NCBI RefSeq assembly: GCF_902706295.1
Contig: NZ_CACSJJ010000009.1
Span: 124,001-188,000, forward strand
DNA from: Arthrobacter sp. 18067
GTDB taxonomy: Bacteria; Actinomycetota; Actinomycetes; Actinomycetales; Micrococcaceae
Reading direction: 5' to 3'
DNA length: 64,000 nt
Shown: positions 1 through 9,245 of the stretch, piece by piece
Position numbering within the stretch: the first letter of the stretch is position 1
Layout of the letters: each line of letters opens with the position of its first letter
The notes under the pieces: model-generated
Databases searched by the model: none
What the model saw: the letters and a program-made list of their open reading frames with translations, nothing else
Told to the model about the DNA's origin: nothing
Translations under genes and position numbers: made by a program

Positions 1-3000
1 TCGCGGTCCAACAGTTCGTAGAAGTCCACCGCACCGTGAGCCAAGCGATCAAGGTCGAGGTCCTCGGGCCGGAAGCAACTCAGGACGTGCATGGAACGCC
101 GGGCACGGGTCATCGCCAAGGCGAACCGGTTCCTGCCACCTTCAGTTGACAGTGGGCCAAACGAGTGCAGCGCCCGGCCATGAGGTGTGCGGCCGTAGCC
201 AAGGGAGAAGATGACGTGGTCCCTCACCAGCCCCTGGGCACGCTCAAGGTCCACTACGCGGAAGGACTCGGGGCCAGCCCCAAAGAATGTGGCCAGCAAG
301 GGATGGTTGGGCAGCTGCAGCCTGATGGCCTCGCCGATTCTGGCGGCATGACGCAGGCTGGCCGTCACTACGGCCAGAGACGTCCGGGGCCGGAGTCTGG
401 CGTGTTCGAATACCAAGTCCACAACACGGTTGACCTCGGCGGTGACGGACTCGACACCTTCATGGTCAGCCCCCGGAAGCCCAGTGCCGTCAGGAATGTA
501 CTCAACGAGGATCGAACGGTCCAGGCCAGTGACCGAGTTGCCATCGGGCAGGCGCCGCAGGCCACCGTCGTAGTAGTTCTTGCTCAACTGCAGGATCAAG
601 TCTTCGTCCACGGCCCGATAAACCCAGTTCAGTTGCCACGTGGGGAGAACCCTGGCCAAAGCCTTGAACGCACTGTCGACGTTCTCGTGGCTGGCAACAC
701 CGGCAACCGGTGGTTCCACGGCCACGCTGAACGTGCGCGCGTTCGCGATCTTCGCATCACCGAAAGCCACAACCTGCCGCGCCCGGGCGATGGCAGGAAG
801 AACGGCCTGCAGCGACGTGGATTCCGCGTCGATAACCACAACCGCGTCAAACTTCAGCTCAGCGGGAAGAACACCAGTGAGAAGGTAGGGGCTGACGGAC
901 CAAACAGGGACCAGCAGCGGCACAAGTTCTGGAGCTTGGGCGCTGAGTGCCGGCAACGTCACCCGGCCGTCCTTCAGCAGTGCGCGAAGCAATTCCGCCT
1001 GCCTCGGGTGCTCGAGGAGGCCTTGGCGCCATTTCCGGGCCAACTGCCACCGGAGGCGTGCGGCTCCACTGGCAATGTGTGCCTGGTCCGCAAGACGGTA
1101 TTCGGCCTCGAGCCGGCGCAACGAATCACCGTCGGACATGGCAAGGTAGTCGTCGCCACTGATCATGGCTTCCAAAGCGGACTGCCACCAGGCCAAGTCC
1201 AGTTCGGCTGCCACGGAGGCTGCCGGGACTTCCCTGGCTGCCAGGTCGGAAAGCAGCTCGCCGAGACCATGCTCACGCATTTCCTCGATCAGGAGGGTGC
1301 GCTCGGGAAGGGTTTCCAGTGTGGCCGTGTCGGCAACGAGCCGTTCCAGCCGCTCCATCAGTTCCAGATACGGCGTACCGTGCAGCGACCCCCCGGCACT
1401 GGTGTGTTTGAGCGCATCACCGAGGCGACGCAGTTCGCCGTCGAGTTCCCGGTAAAGCGCACCAAGATCGGCAAGCCCGGAAGGTACCGCGGGATGGCGC
1501 TGGGTAGTGGCGTAGCCAGCCCAGAGAGCGCGCTGCTCCTGGACCAGAACCAGGGAGCTGTGGAGGTCAGCGATGTGGACACCCGGCCGCACGTATTCCT
1601 TGGCCACACGGCGGAGGCGTGAGCGCTGCATGGAGGGCATCTCCAGGTTGCGCTCACGGCGCCAGGCGGAGCTGGCGGTAGCGGAGATGAGGTCGTGCAC
1701 CGGTCGGTCGAAGATGTCCGGAGTGAATTTATCCAGGCTTTCGCGGACGGCAATCAGGAGTTCAAGCTGGGCACCCCACTCCGTGAAGGTCTCTCCCAAC
1801 CGGATCTCGGCGTGGTCCGAAAGCTGTTTCATCCGATCCCGCAGGACGGGCAACTTTTCCTCTGCCAGGCGGGCGAGCTGCTGCGCTTCCTCGGTCTCCT
1901 TGCGGGTGACCAATCGGGCTCCATACCAAGGGCTTGACGTGGAAGCCCTGCTGAAGCTGCCCAGCTCGGCGGCACGACGCAAACGGCCCGCGAGTTCCTC
2001 ACGGTCCTTGATGTTGTCCAGGACGCTGCGCTTCAGACGGACCGTCGTGGAAGGCGCAGGGTGGATGGACGTCAACTCAGCGAGCGACTGCATTGCCTGA
2101 TAGGGCGAGCAACCCCAGCGCTCACGGACGTTGTGCAGTGAGGCAACGTGGTCCATCAGGGCGTGGCGGTGTCCGGTCAGCGTCTGGTGAAGGTTGCCCA
2201 GTTGTGGTTCAAGTGCTTTTTCATTGCGCATGATTGCCCGGACCAACTGACCCTTGAGCTGCTGCGGGGTTGTTCCGTTACCGGGGCGGAAGAGCATCGA
2301 ATCCAAGCCAAGGGATTCCAGGTGCGAGGAAAGGCCGGCGAGGCTGGACTGCCTGTCCCCCACCACCAGCACCGATTTGCCTTCGCTGACCAGCGCACCG
2401 ATTGCGTTGATGGCTGTTTGCGTCTGTCCGCTGCCCGGCGGCGTGCTGACTACCAGCGAATCCCCGGCACGAACGGCATCCACCACGTACTGCTGATCCG
2501 TATCAGCGTCGAGAAGGAGGAGCTCATCGGCCGGATCGCGAAGGTCAAGGCTGGGGAAACGGCCCGCCTTGATTGGTTCGGCCTCAATGTCACCGCCGTT
2601 GGCGGCAATGGAGAGCGCCGCAACCGTGGCGTTGTTCGTATTGATCCAAGGATCATCCAGATTGCCGGAGAGGTCCGCCAGCGTGGTGACCAGCAAGTTG
2701 AACTCCACCTCGGCACCGTGAATCGGTTGGACGAGAGTAGATAGGCGATCCAAGACCGGCTGAGGATCGAACCTGGCAGTGTTGTAGGCCATCCTCGCGA
2801 CGGCGTTCACGTCAAAGACGATGCCGTGGACTGATTTGAGGTGACGCACCAAGGCCGGGTTCATGCGGGCCTGCTCGGTGAGCTGGAGTTCGAAGTCGTC
2901 TTCGCCCGGCCTCACGGTCAGAATGATGGACGTGAGCATCACGGGTGCCGATACGCGCTGTGGCTTGCCGCCAACAGCAGAGGTCCACACGACAGTGCCG

Positions 3001-3305
3001 GCAGAGAGATAGCCGGCCTCAATACCGCGATCGTTGCTCAGCTCGAAGATCTTGGACCTGATGTTTCGTGCTGCCCGCGCCGCAACCAAATACTGTTGGC
3101 GGTCCCGGATCAGGGTGGACAGGCGTGTCCTGCGGCCTGCCAGCAACTGCGCCAGCCCCGAGGGGTGGGCGTTGCTGAGATCAATGGCGCCTTCGGGCGT
3201 CTTGACGAAACGCAGCATCGTGTCTGCCCCGGTGACGGGTTTAAGACCAGACAGCCATTTACGGAGCTCTTCGGAGCCCTCTTCCTGGCCTTGACCTAAT
3301 GACAC
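1..3305 (-). CDS. Large SF1-helicase-like / DUF4011-type AAA protein with altered ATPase motifs, 3' end outside window
   Basis: About 1,100 codons are open on the minus strand with no stop, so the C-terminus lies beyond the left edge. The N-terminal part resembles the DUF4011 region of actinobacterial helicase-like proteins (for example APVMLTSIILTVRPGEDDFE). A P-loop-like TPPGSGQTQT follows near residue 294, where the usual GKT lysine is Gln (codon 2424-2426). An SF1 motif Ia-like SVLVVGDRQSS comes next. Near residue 825, VVVIDAES followed by VVAFGDAKI matches motif II/III, but reads DAES rather than DE. Near residue 1065, NRFALAMTRARRSMHVL matches SF1 motif VI. The start chosen is the GTG at 3305, preceded by AAGAAGG at good spacing; an in-frame ATG at 3431 is the alternative. 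A role in nucleic-acid metabolism is inferred from family; ATPase activity is doubtful on these residues. The gene lies downstream of guaA on the same strand, beyond guaA's terminator. Confidence 0.82.
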   Translation of the reverse strand, partial: MSLGQGQEEGSEELRKWLSGLKPVTGADTMLRFVKTPEGAIDLSNAHPSGLAQLLAGRRTRLSTLIRDRQQYLVAARAARNIRSKIFELSNDRGIEAGYLSAGTVVWTSAVGGKPQRVSAPVMLTSIILTVRPGEDDFELQLTEQARMNPALVRHLKSVHGIVFDVNAVARMAYNTARFDPQPVLDRLSTLVQPIHGAEVEFNLLVTTLADLSGNLDDPWINTNNATVAALSIAANGGDIEAEPIKAGRFPSLDLRDPADELLLLDADTDQQYVVDAVRAGDSLVVSTPPGSGQTQTAINAIGALVSEGKSVLVVGDRQSSLAGLSSHLESLGLDSMLFRPGNGTTPQQLKGQLVRAIMRNEKALEPQLGNLHQTLTGHRHALMDHVASLHNVRERWGCSPYQAMQSLAELTSIHPAPSTTVRLKRSVLDNIKDREELAGRLRRAAELGSFSRASTSSPWYGARLVTRKETEEAQQLARLAEEKLPVLRDRMKQLSDHAEIRLGETFTEWGAQLELLIAVRESLDKFTPDIFDRPVHDLISATASSAWRRERNLEMPSMQRSRLRRVAKEYVRPGVHIADLHSSLVLVQEQRALWAGYATTQRHPAVPSGLADLGALYRELDGELRRLGDALKHTSAGGSLHGTPYLELMERLERLVADTATLETLPERTLLIEEMREHGLGELLSDLAAREVPAASVAAELDLAWWQSALEAMISGDDYLAMSDGDSLRRLEAEYRLADQAHIASGAARLRWQLARKWRQGLLEHPRQAELLRALLKDGRVTLPALSAQAPELVPLLVPVWSVSPYLLTGVLPAELKFDAVVVIDAESTSLQAVLPAIARARQVVAFGDAKIANARTFSVAVEPPVAGVASHENVDSAFKALARVLPTWQLNWVYRAVDEDLILQLSKNYYDGGLRRLPDGNSVTGLDRSILVEYIPDGTGLPGADHEGVESVTAEVNRVVDLVFEHARLRPRTSLAVVTASLRHAARIGEAIRLQLPNHPLLATFFGAGPESFRVVDLERAQGLVRDHVIFSLGYGRTPHGRALHSFGPLSTEGGRNRFALAMTRARRSMHVLSCFRPEDLDLDRLAHGAVDFYELLDR

Positions 3306-3485
3306 AACTTCTGCCTTCTTTTCTGTACTAGCTTTAGACGCCTTGGACCATACCGGCATACCTTCGAGGGTAGCGGGAATACCCTGCCAGCCCGCTCCGC
3401 AACGCTGTTCCGACGCGAAATTCGCCGTCATTTCACAGGCGCCCGCCGGATTCGCAGGCGTGGAGTGCTGCCGGATACAAGCAAA

Positions 3486-3515
3486 GTGGCCGGCCTCCCA
3501 AAGGAAGCCGGCCAC
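3486..3515 (-). terminator. Intrinsic terminator-like hairpin after guaA
   Basis: A GTGGCCGGC/GCCGGCCAC stem with a short internal mismatch and an extra TCC/GGA begins 8 bases beyond the guaA stop. On the minus strand it is followed by the T-rich TTTGCTTG. It separates guaA from the helicase-like gene. Confidence 0.65.
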
Positions 3516-3523
3516 TCACAATG

Positions 3524-5116
3524 CTATTCCCACTCGATGGTTCCCGGTGGCTTGCTGGTTACATCCAGCACCACCCGGTTTACTCCATCCACCTCGTTGG
3601 TGATGCGGTTGGAAATCCGGGCCAGGAGGTCATAGGGCAAGCGCGACCAGTCCGCCGTCATTGCGTCTTCGGAGGACACCGGGCGCAGCACGATGGGGTG
3701 GCCGTAGGTACGGCCGTCGCCCTGGACACCAACGCTGCGAACGTCCGCCAAGAGGACCACCGGCATCTGCCAGACGTCGTTGTCCAAACCCGCGGCCGTC
3801 AGTTCCGCGCGGGCAATGGCGTCAGCCTTGCGCAGCAGGTCCAGGCGTTCCTTGGTTACTTCACCCACGATGCGGATACCCAGGCCGGGGCCCGGGAAGG
3901 GCTGGCGGCCGACGATTTCCTGCGGCAGGCCGAGCTGGGCACCGACGGCACGTACTTCGTCCTTGAACAGGGCCCGCAGCGGCTCGACGAGCTCGAACTG
4001 CAGATCCTCGGGGAGCCCACCAACGTTGTGGTGGCTCTTGATGTTTGCAGCACCCTCGCCGCCGCCGGATTCGACGACGTCCGGGTACAAGGTTCCCTGT
4101 ACCAGGAACTTGATCTTCTCGCCCTCGGCAGCGGCCTGGGCGATGATGGCCCGCTCCGCTTCCTCGAAGGCACGGATAAATTCGCGGCCGATGATCTTGC
4201 GCTTGGTCTCCGGATCACTGACGCCGGCAAGAGCCGACTGGAAGCGTTCCTGCTCGTTGGCTACGTAGAGGTTGACGCCCGTGGCTGCCACGAAGTCGCG
4301 CTCAACCTGCTCAGCTTCGCCTTCACGCAAGAGGCCGTGATCCACGAAGACACAGGTCAGCTGGTCACCAACGGCACGCTGGACCAAAGCGGCAGCTACG
4401 GCGGAGTCGACACCACCGGAGAGGCCACAAATGACCTTGGAGTCCCCGATCTGCTGGCGGATACGATCCACCTGCTCTTCGAGGATGTTGCCCGTGGTCC
4501 AGTTGGGGCTCAGGCCCGCACCCTTGAACAGGAAGTTCTCCAGGACGTGCTGGCCGTGGACGGAGTGCTTGACCTCGGGGTGCCACTGCACGCCGTAGAG
4601 GCGCTTCTCCTCGTTGGCGAAGGCAGCCACCGGCGCGCCGGCCGTGGAGGCGAGCACTTCGAAGCCTTCAGGAGCCTCGTGGACGGAATCGCCGTGGCTC
4701 ATCCATGTGTTCTGGGAAGAGGGGACGCCGTCCAGGATGGAGCGGGCATCGCCTACAACCAGCGCTTCAGTGGCGCCGTACTCCCGGAGACCCGTCTGGG
4801 CCACCTTGCCGCCCAGTGCGTTGGCCATGGCCTGGAAGCCGTAGCAGATGCCAAAAACGGGCACCCCGGCTTCGAAGAGGTCCGCGCCGACGCTCGGGGC
4901 GCCCTCTGCGTACACGCTGGAGGGCCCTCCGGAGAGAATGATGGCTGCCGGGTTCTTGGCCAGAAGCTGCTCGGTGGTGAAGGTATGCGGAACAATTTCC
5001 GAATACACATTCGCTTCGCGGACGCGGCGGGCAATCAGCTGCGCGTACTGGGCACCGTAGTCAACAACCAGCACCGGCTTCTGGGAAGTTTGGGGTGCGG
5101 TGGGAGTAGTCACCAC
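3524..5116 (-). CDS. guaA: GMP synthase (glutamine-hydrolysing)
   Basis: Converts XMP to GMP using glutamine and ATP in the cytoplasm, the last step of guanine nucleotide synthesis. Length is 530 aa, normal for the family. The N-terminal class I glutamine amidotransferase domain (about 14-205) shows the nucleophile in GICYGFQAM (Cys91) and the His/Glu pair in [10 protein letters not shown] (His179, Glu181). The PP-loop ATP pyrophosphatase signature SGGVDS is at 233-238, and the dimerisation domain ends in the conserved PPGTIEWE. The start is one of two consecutive GTG codons (5116 or 5113); no strong ribosome binding site separates them. Two other guanine-pathway genes, guaB3 and guaB, lie upstream on the same strand but are separated by unrelated genes and their own terminators. 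Confidence 0.97.
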   Translation of the reverse strand: MVTTPTAPQTSQKPVLVVDYGAQYAQLIARRVREANVYSEIVPHTFTTEQLLAKNPAAIILSGGPSSVYAEGAPSVGADLFEAGVPVFGICYGFQAMANALGGKVAQTGLREYGATEALVVGDARSILDGVPSSQNTWMSHGDSVHEAPEGFEVLASTAGAPVAAFANEEKRLYGVQWHPEVKHSVHGQHVLENFLFKGAGLSPNWTTGNILEEQVDRIRQQIGDSKVICGLSGGVDSAVAAALVQRAVGDQLTCVFVDHGLLREGEAEQVERDFVAATGVNLYVANEQERFQSALAGVSDPETKRKIIGREFIRAFEEAERAIIAQAAAEGEKIKFLVQGTLYPDVVESGGGEGAANIKSHHNVGGLPEDLQFELVEPLRALFKDEVRAVGAQLGLPQEIVGRQPFPGPGLGIRIVGEVTKERLDLLRKADAIARAELTAAGLDNDVWQMPVVLLADVRSVGVQGDGRTYGHPIVLRPVSSEDAMTADWSRLPYDLLARISNRITNEVDGVNRVVLDVTSKPPGTIEWE

Positions 5117-5220
5117 ACAAGACTACTTTGCCGGGCAGCCCCGGTGCACGTTGGCGAGGGCGGCCGGGGGCCAAAAACGTCCTTACCGTTAGGCATCTCA
5201 CATCCGGATGCCGCCACAGC

Positions 5221-5721
5221 CTAGTAGCGCTTCGATGCCTGCGGGTTGGCGGCGAGTTCGGCCTCGACCTGGGCGTGGAATTTCTTCTCCACGATGAAGG
5301 ACAGCAGCGGGACAACTCCGCCAAGTGCCAGCAGGACCATTTTGGAGAACGGCCAACGCATGAGTGACCACAGGCGGAAGTTGGACACCAGGTAGACCAC
5401 GTACATCCAACCGTGCACGATCAGCACCGAGGTGGAGATGTTGAAGCCGCCGATCACACCCTTGGGCTCGGATTCCGCGAAACCGAAGCCAAACGGCTGG
5501 CCTGTGACAGCGCTCGTACCGCCGGCGAAGAGCGAAACCCCAAAGCCGTACCGGGCGATCAACTCCGCGCACAGCAGGAGCAGCATGGCGCCCGTAAGGT
5601 ATGCCATGACTTTGTAGAACTTCAACGCCGAACGGATCTGGGCTTCCGTTCCGCCGAACCGGCGCTTCTTGGGCTTGGATCCTGATTGTTCGGGCTGGAT
5701 GGCCGGTTTTGGCTCAATCAT
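5221..5721 (-). CDS. DUF3817 integral membrane protein
   Basis: A 166-aa protein. The charged, proline-rich N-terminus (about 45 residues) is followed by three hydrophobic segments: VMAYLTGAMLLLLCAELIA, an ISTSVLIVHGWMYVVYLVS region, and MVLLALGGVVPLLSFIVEKK near the C-terminus. The layout FYKVMAYLTG...HGWMYVVYL is the hallmark of the DUF3817 family of actinobacterial membrane proteins, whose biochemical role is not established. Its ATG overlaps the TGA of the upstream SURF1 gene (ATGA), so the two are probably translated together. A link to respiratory-chain assembly is suggested only by this context. Confidence 0.85.
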   Translation of the reverse strand: MIEPKPAIQPEQSGSKPKKRRFGGTEAQIRSALKFYKVMAYLTGAMLLLLCAELIARYGFGVSLFAGGTSAVTGQPFGFGFAESEPKGVIGGFNISTSVLIVHGWMYVVYLVSNFRLWSLMRWPFSKMVLLALGGVVPLLSFIVEKKFHAQVEAELAANPQASKRY

Positions 5722-6590
5722 TGCTGCACCTTTTGTTCTGGCTCTGGGCTTGTAGGTTCTGTTGAGGACCCGGCGTTGGGCGGCTGCTCGGGGTCCACAT
5801 CATCGAAATCGTCATCTTCGTACTCGTCCTCTTCGAGGTCGCGACGGTAGTCGTCCTTCACAAGCCGCCACCAGATAAAGATCGAGAATCCCGCAAAGAC
5901 AACCCATTCGACCGCATAGAAGAGGTTGAGCCAATTGACCTGCTCGGCAGGGGGTTGCGGCGGAATATTGAGGGCCTTGACGTCATCGCCGAGGGGAATC
6001 GTCACGCCGCCTGAGATTTCCGATGTCGCAGCCACAAAACCCGGGTAGCTGGAGACTTCCCACTTATTGATGAGTTCCGCAGCGGAAACCGCGGACGCAC
6101 GGCCTGGACCGGCGTCGACGTTTGGAACGGGCGCTTCAGAAGGAATGAGGCGACCGGTCAAGGTGATGGTTCCCGACGGCGGGGGGCCGGCTTGGGCGGC
6201 ATCGGCCACCCAGCCGCGCGCAACAGGAATCCACGTTTGGGGCGATGCCGCGACACCGCTCAGCTTCGGCGCATTATTGACGGCAAAGGCGGAGACGATC
6301 CAGAAGCCCTTTTGGTTGTTGTACAGGCGGCCCTCAACGAGGACCTGCTTGCTGGGATCGTACGTTCCCGTGGCAGTCACCATCTGGTCCGAGACCGAAC
6401 CGGGGAAGAATTGGCCGGGCTGGAGGACGTCCACCAGCGGTTTCACGTCTTCGATGCTGGACGGCACAGGGGCCTCGTGCTGGGCGGACCGGCTGAGCTG
6501 CCACTGGCTGAGCAGCACAAACACCCCGGACAACAGAAGCGCAAAGACCAGTCCTGCGATCCAGCGGGGTTTCAACGCGGTTTTCAACAC
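5718..6590 (-). CDS. SURF1-family cytochrome oxidase biogenesis protein
   Basis: 290 aa with SURF1 topology: a transmembrane helix near the N-terminus (WIAGLVFALLLSGVFVLLSQ), a large extracytoplasmic domain, and a second helix near the C-terminus (VEWVVFAGFSIFIWWRLV), followed by an acidic tail rich in Asp/Glu. The QWQLSRSAQHE motif after helix 1 and the VARGWVADA segment (the R-GW motif) fit the family. SURF1 proteins assist assembly or haem insertion of aa3-type cytochrome c oxidase; that role is inferred from family. It forms an overlapping pair with the DUF3817 gene. Its start lies 50 bases from the three-copy palindromic repeat, so the repeat sits in or next to its leader. Confidence 0.88.
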   Translation of the reverse strand: MLKTALKPRWIAGLVFALLLSGVFVLLSQWQLSRSAQHEAPVPSSIEDVKPLVDVLQPGQFFPGSVSDQMVTATGTYDPSKQVLVEGRLYNNQKGFWIVSAFAVNNAPKLSGVAASPQTWIPVARGWVADAAQAGPPPSGTITLTGRLIPSEAPVPNVDAGPGRASAVSAAELINKWEVSSYPGFVAATSEISGGVTIPLGDDVKALNIPPQPPAEQVNWLNLFYAVEWVVFAGFSIFIWWRLVKDDYRRDLEEDEYEDDDFDDVDPEQPPNAGSSTEPTSPEPEQKVQQ

Positions 6591-6640
6591 CCCTTAACCG
6601 TACTTCGTCCGGCTGTAGAACAACGAAACGAGGCAAAGCG

Positions 6641-6809
6641 GGGCAGCAGGGTCCCTACGTGGCGACGAAGTCGACACGAAAGGGCCTGCCCCTAGAGTGG
6701 GGCAGCAGGGTCCCTACGTGGCGACGAAGTCGACACGAAAGGGCCTGCCCCTAGAGTGGGGCAGCAGGGTCCCTACGTGGCGACGAAGTCGACACGAAAG
6801 GGCCTGCCT
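6641..6809. repeat. Three tandem copies of a 59-bp palindromic repeat
   Basis: Copies begin at 6641, 6700 and 6759, an exact 59-base period, with essentially identical sequence until the last base or so of copy 3. Within each unit, bases 1-51 form a long imperfect palindrome. The paired arms are GGGCAG/CTGCCC (outer), CCCT/AGGG, CGTG/CACG and CGAC/GTCG, around a GAA loop. Because it is palindromic it can fold on either strand. The array begins about 6 bases after the EIIA gene stop and ends 50 bases before the SURF1 start. It could act as a transcript-stabilising or terminating element, or be a REP/BIME-like intergenic element. Confidence 0.9.
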
Positions 6810-6815
6810 CAATCT

Positions 6816-7304
6816 CTAGTGGTCGAAGAACACCAGGCTTGAGTTGATGAGTTCGGAGATGACTTCGGGGTCATGGGCCCGCCGGAGGGACTCGCGGAAG
6901 GACTCCTTGGACAGGGACCGGGCCAACGTGGCCAGAACCTCGAGGTGGTCGGAAAAGGAGCTGGCGGGCGTGGCGATGAGAAGAATCAGGGTGGCCGGGC
7001 CGTCCGTTGCTCCGAAGTCCAGGGCATGGCCGAACTTGGTCACACCGACGGCTATGGAAATCCTGTCCACGAATTCACTGCGCGCATGAGGAAGGCCAAT
7101 GCCGCCAGGGAGTCCTGTGGCGAGCTGATGCTCCCGTGAGTGCACCTGCTCCAGGAAGCCCTCGAGATTGGTGATCCTGCCGGCTGCGTGAAGCTTATGG
7201 GCCAGTTGGGCCGCGGCGTCAATCTTGTCCTCTGCGACGAGTTCAAGGATGACGGTGTCCGGGGTGGTCAGTTCCGCGTCATACCGGTCAAGTGGTTCTG
7301 CCAA
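6816..7304 (-). CDS. Stand-alone PTS EIIA type-2 (fructose/nitrogen class) domain protein
   Basis: A 162-aa single-domain protein. The EIIA-2 signature GGIGLPHARSEFVDR contains the histidine that would be phosphorylated. The rest of the sequence (VTKFGHALDFG..., LILLIATPAS, HLEVLATLARSL) follows the PtsN/FruA-IIA fold. No EIIB or EIIC is attached or adjacent, so it is either a soluble phosphocarrier for a permease elsewhere or a regulatory EIIA; the sequence does not decide. The start is TTG at 7304, supported by GGAGGG about 9 bases upstream. It lies 47 bases downstream of glpD on the same strand and could share its transcript. The 59-bp repeat array follows immediately. Confidence 0.85.
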   Translation of the reverse strand: MAEPLDRYDAELTTPDTVILELVAEDKIDAAAQLAHKLHAAGRITNLEGFLEQVHSREHQLATGLPGGIGLPHARSEFVDRISIAVGVTKFGHALDFGATDGPATLILLIATPASSFSDHLEVLATLARSLSKESFRESLRRAHDPEVISELINSSLVFFDH

Positions 7305-7351
7305 GTCGTGTTCCCTCCAGTGTGGCCATCGGCCGCATTACCTTGGGCTGG

Positions 7352-9106
7352 TCAGCGAAGGGGAACGATGTCATCCACTCCCATGCGCGCGGCATCGGCC
7401 GATTCGTCGTCGGGCTGCTGCTGACTGAGTCGTTCAGCTTCCACGCGCGCCAGGTAGTGCTTGATTTCGCTTTCGCGCTGAGTCTCGCTCCAGCCAAGGA
7501 TTTCTCCCATCAGCTTAGCCACTACGGGGAGGGCAGACACACCCCGGTCCCACGATTCGATCGAGATCCGGGTTCGACGCGTCAAAACATCGTGGACATG
7601 CCGGGCTCCCTCGTGGGTGGTTGCGTAAACAACTTCCGCGGCAAGGTAATCATCGGCACCGGGCAAGGGTTCACCCAATTCCGGTCGGTTGGAGATCAGT
7701 TCCAGCACCTCGGTGGTCATGGATCCGTAGCGGTTCAAGAGGTGCTCAACCCGTGCGACGTGCACCCCGGCTTCCTCCGCGGAACGGGCCCGTCGGTTCC
7801 AGGCCGCCTTGAAGCCTTCTGCGCCCAGCAGCGGGATGGTTTCGGTGCAGCTGGACGGAACACGTTCATCCATCGCCCTGGTGGCCTCATCCACGGCGTC
7901 CTTGGCCATGACCCGGTAGGTGGTGTACTTTCCTCCGGCCACCACCACGAGTCCTGGGACGGGATGGGCGACGACATGCTCGCGGGAGAGCTTGGCAGTG
8001 GAGTCGTTCTCCCCTGCCAGCAATGGCCGAAGACCGGCGTAGACCCCTTCGACGTCCTCACGGGTCAGGGGACGCTTGAGAACCTTGTTGACGTGCTCCA
8101 GGACGTAGTCGATGTCCTTGCTGGACGCCGCCGGATGGGCCTTGTCCAGCTTCCAGTCGGTGTCTGTGGTGCCGATGATCCAGTGCCGGCCCCACGGGAT
8201 CACGAAGAGAACGGACTTCTCCGTGCGCAGGATCAGGCCCACAGTGGACTGGAAGCGGTCGCGGGGCACCACCAGGTGAATGCCTTTGGAGGCCCGGACC
8301 TTGAGCTGGCCGCGGTCAGTGACCATGGCCTGTGTTTCGTCGGTCCAGACGCCGGTTGCGTTGACCACTTGCTTGGCCCTTACCTCAAAGACGCTGCCGT
8401 CCTCCTGGTTTTCGAGCTTCGCGCCAACCACGCGCTCACCTTCGCGCAGGAAGTCCACCACGCGAAGGCGGTTGGCGGCGTGGGCGCCATAATGGGCTGC
8501 CGTCCTAACGACGTTCACCACAAGCCGGGCGTCATCCACCTGGGCATCGTAGTAGCGAATGGACCCCACGAAGGCGTCGTCCTTCAAGCTGGGAGCCGCG
8601 CGCAGTGTTCCGCGCCTGAACAGGTGCTTATGCATGGGAACACCGCGGCTGTGCCCTGACGTCAGGCCCAAGGTGTCATAGAGCATGATGCCCGCGCCGA
8701 CGTATGGCCGCTCCCAGAACCTGCGGGTCAGTGGGTAAAGGAAGGGAACGGGACGCACCAGGTGGGGTGCGATCTGTTGGATCAGCAGTCCCCGCTCCTG
8801 GAGTGCTTCCTGGACCAGTCCGAAATCCAGCATCTCCAGGTACCTGAGGCCTCCGTGGATGAGCTTGGAAGACCGCGACGACGTGCCGGACGCCCAGTCC
8901 CTGGCCTCCACGATGCCCACCGTGAGGCCACGGGTCACGGCGTCCAAGGCCGCTCCAGCACCCACCACTCCGCCGCCGACAATCAGGATGTCGAGCTCCT
9001 TGCCGGCTTCCGCAGTGGCTTTCAGGACTTCGATCGACGCGGCACGGGATTCCGGGCTCAGTGCTCCCGGGGCATTCACCTGTGGACCGCCTGCGACATT
9101 GCTCAT
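7352..9106 (-). CDS. glpD: Aerobic glycerol-3-phosphate dehydrogenase (FAD)
   Basis: Oxidises sn-glycerol 3-phosphate to dihydroxyacetone phosphate at the membrane, passing electrons to the quinone pool. The dinucleotide-binding LIVGGGVVGAGAALDAVTRG lies at about 41-60, followed by the family signatures SGTSSRSSKLIHGGLRYLE and GLRPLL. FAD-site residues continue in TDTDWK, and the C-terminal domain follows. Length is 584 aa from the chosen ATG at 9106, which has GAGGAGGGG just upstream; an in-frame start at 9178 would add 24 residues without such a site. The EIIA-type gene downstream may be co-transcribed. No glycerol kinase or facilitator is seen nearby. Confidence 0.95.
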   Translation of the reverse strand: MSNVAGGPQVNAPGALSPESRAASIEVLKATAEAGKELDILIVGGGVVGAGAALDAVTRGLTVGIVEARDWASGTSSRSSKLIHGGLRYLEMLDFGLVQEALQERGLLIQQIAPHLVRPVPFLYPLTRRFWERPYVGAGIMLYDTLGLTSGHSRGVPMHKHLFRRGTLRAAPSLKDDAFVGSIRYYDAQVDDARLVVNVVRTAAHYGAHAANRLRVVDFLREGERVVGAKLENQEDGSVFEVRAKQVVNATGVWTDETQAMVTDRGQLKVRASKGIHLVVPRDRFQSTVGLILRTEKSVLFVIPWGRHWIIGTTDTDWKLDKAHPAASSKDIDYVLEHVNKVLKRPLTREDVEGVYAGLRPLLAGENDSTAKLSREHVVAHPVPGLVVVAGGKYTTYRVMAKDAVDEATRAMDERVPSSCTETIPLLGAEGFKAAWNRRARSAEEAGVHVARVEHLLNRYGSMTTEVLELISNRPELGEPLPGADDYLAAEVVYATTHEGARHVHDVLTRRTRISIESWDRGVSALPVVAKLMGEILGWSETQRESEIKHYLARVEAERLSQQQPDDESADAARMGVDDIVPLR

Positions 9107-9191
9107 CGGACCCCTCCTCAAACGCAACAGCTGGTAGTCCCTTACCCTACTTGTTGGCTGCCGCCTTGGGCAGGGCACGGCTTAAGGCAAA

Positions 9192-9232
9192 AACCCCTGC
9201 ATGCTCCGATCAGATCGAAGCCTGCAGGGGTT
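9192..9232 (-). terminator. Intrinsic terminator of guaB3
   Basis: AACCCCTGCA pairs with TGCAGGGGTT around a 21-base loop that contains a small CGATC/GATCG stem. On the minus strand the hairpin is followed by TTTTTGCC. It begins 14 bases beyond the guaB3 stop. Confidence 0.85.
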
Positions 9233-9245
9233 GGGAAAGCTGGTG

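Noticed and set aside
165..1622. Plus-strand open frame of 485 codons at the left edge
   Set aside because: The minus strand here reads continuously as helicase-like sequence with SF1 motifs, while the plus-strand product has no recognisable domain.
3521..5224. Long open frame on the plus strand opposite guaA
   Set aside because: It is antisense to a well-supported gene and lacks motifs; high-GC codon use leaves long spurious open frames. The same applies opposite guaB, groEL, treY, nnr and glmS.
6641..6809. CRISPR array
   Set aside because: The repeat units are directly adjacent with no unique spacers, and no cas genes are near.
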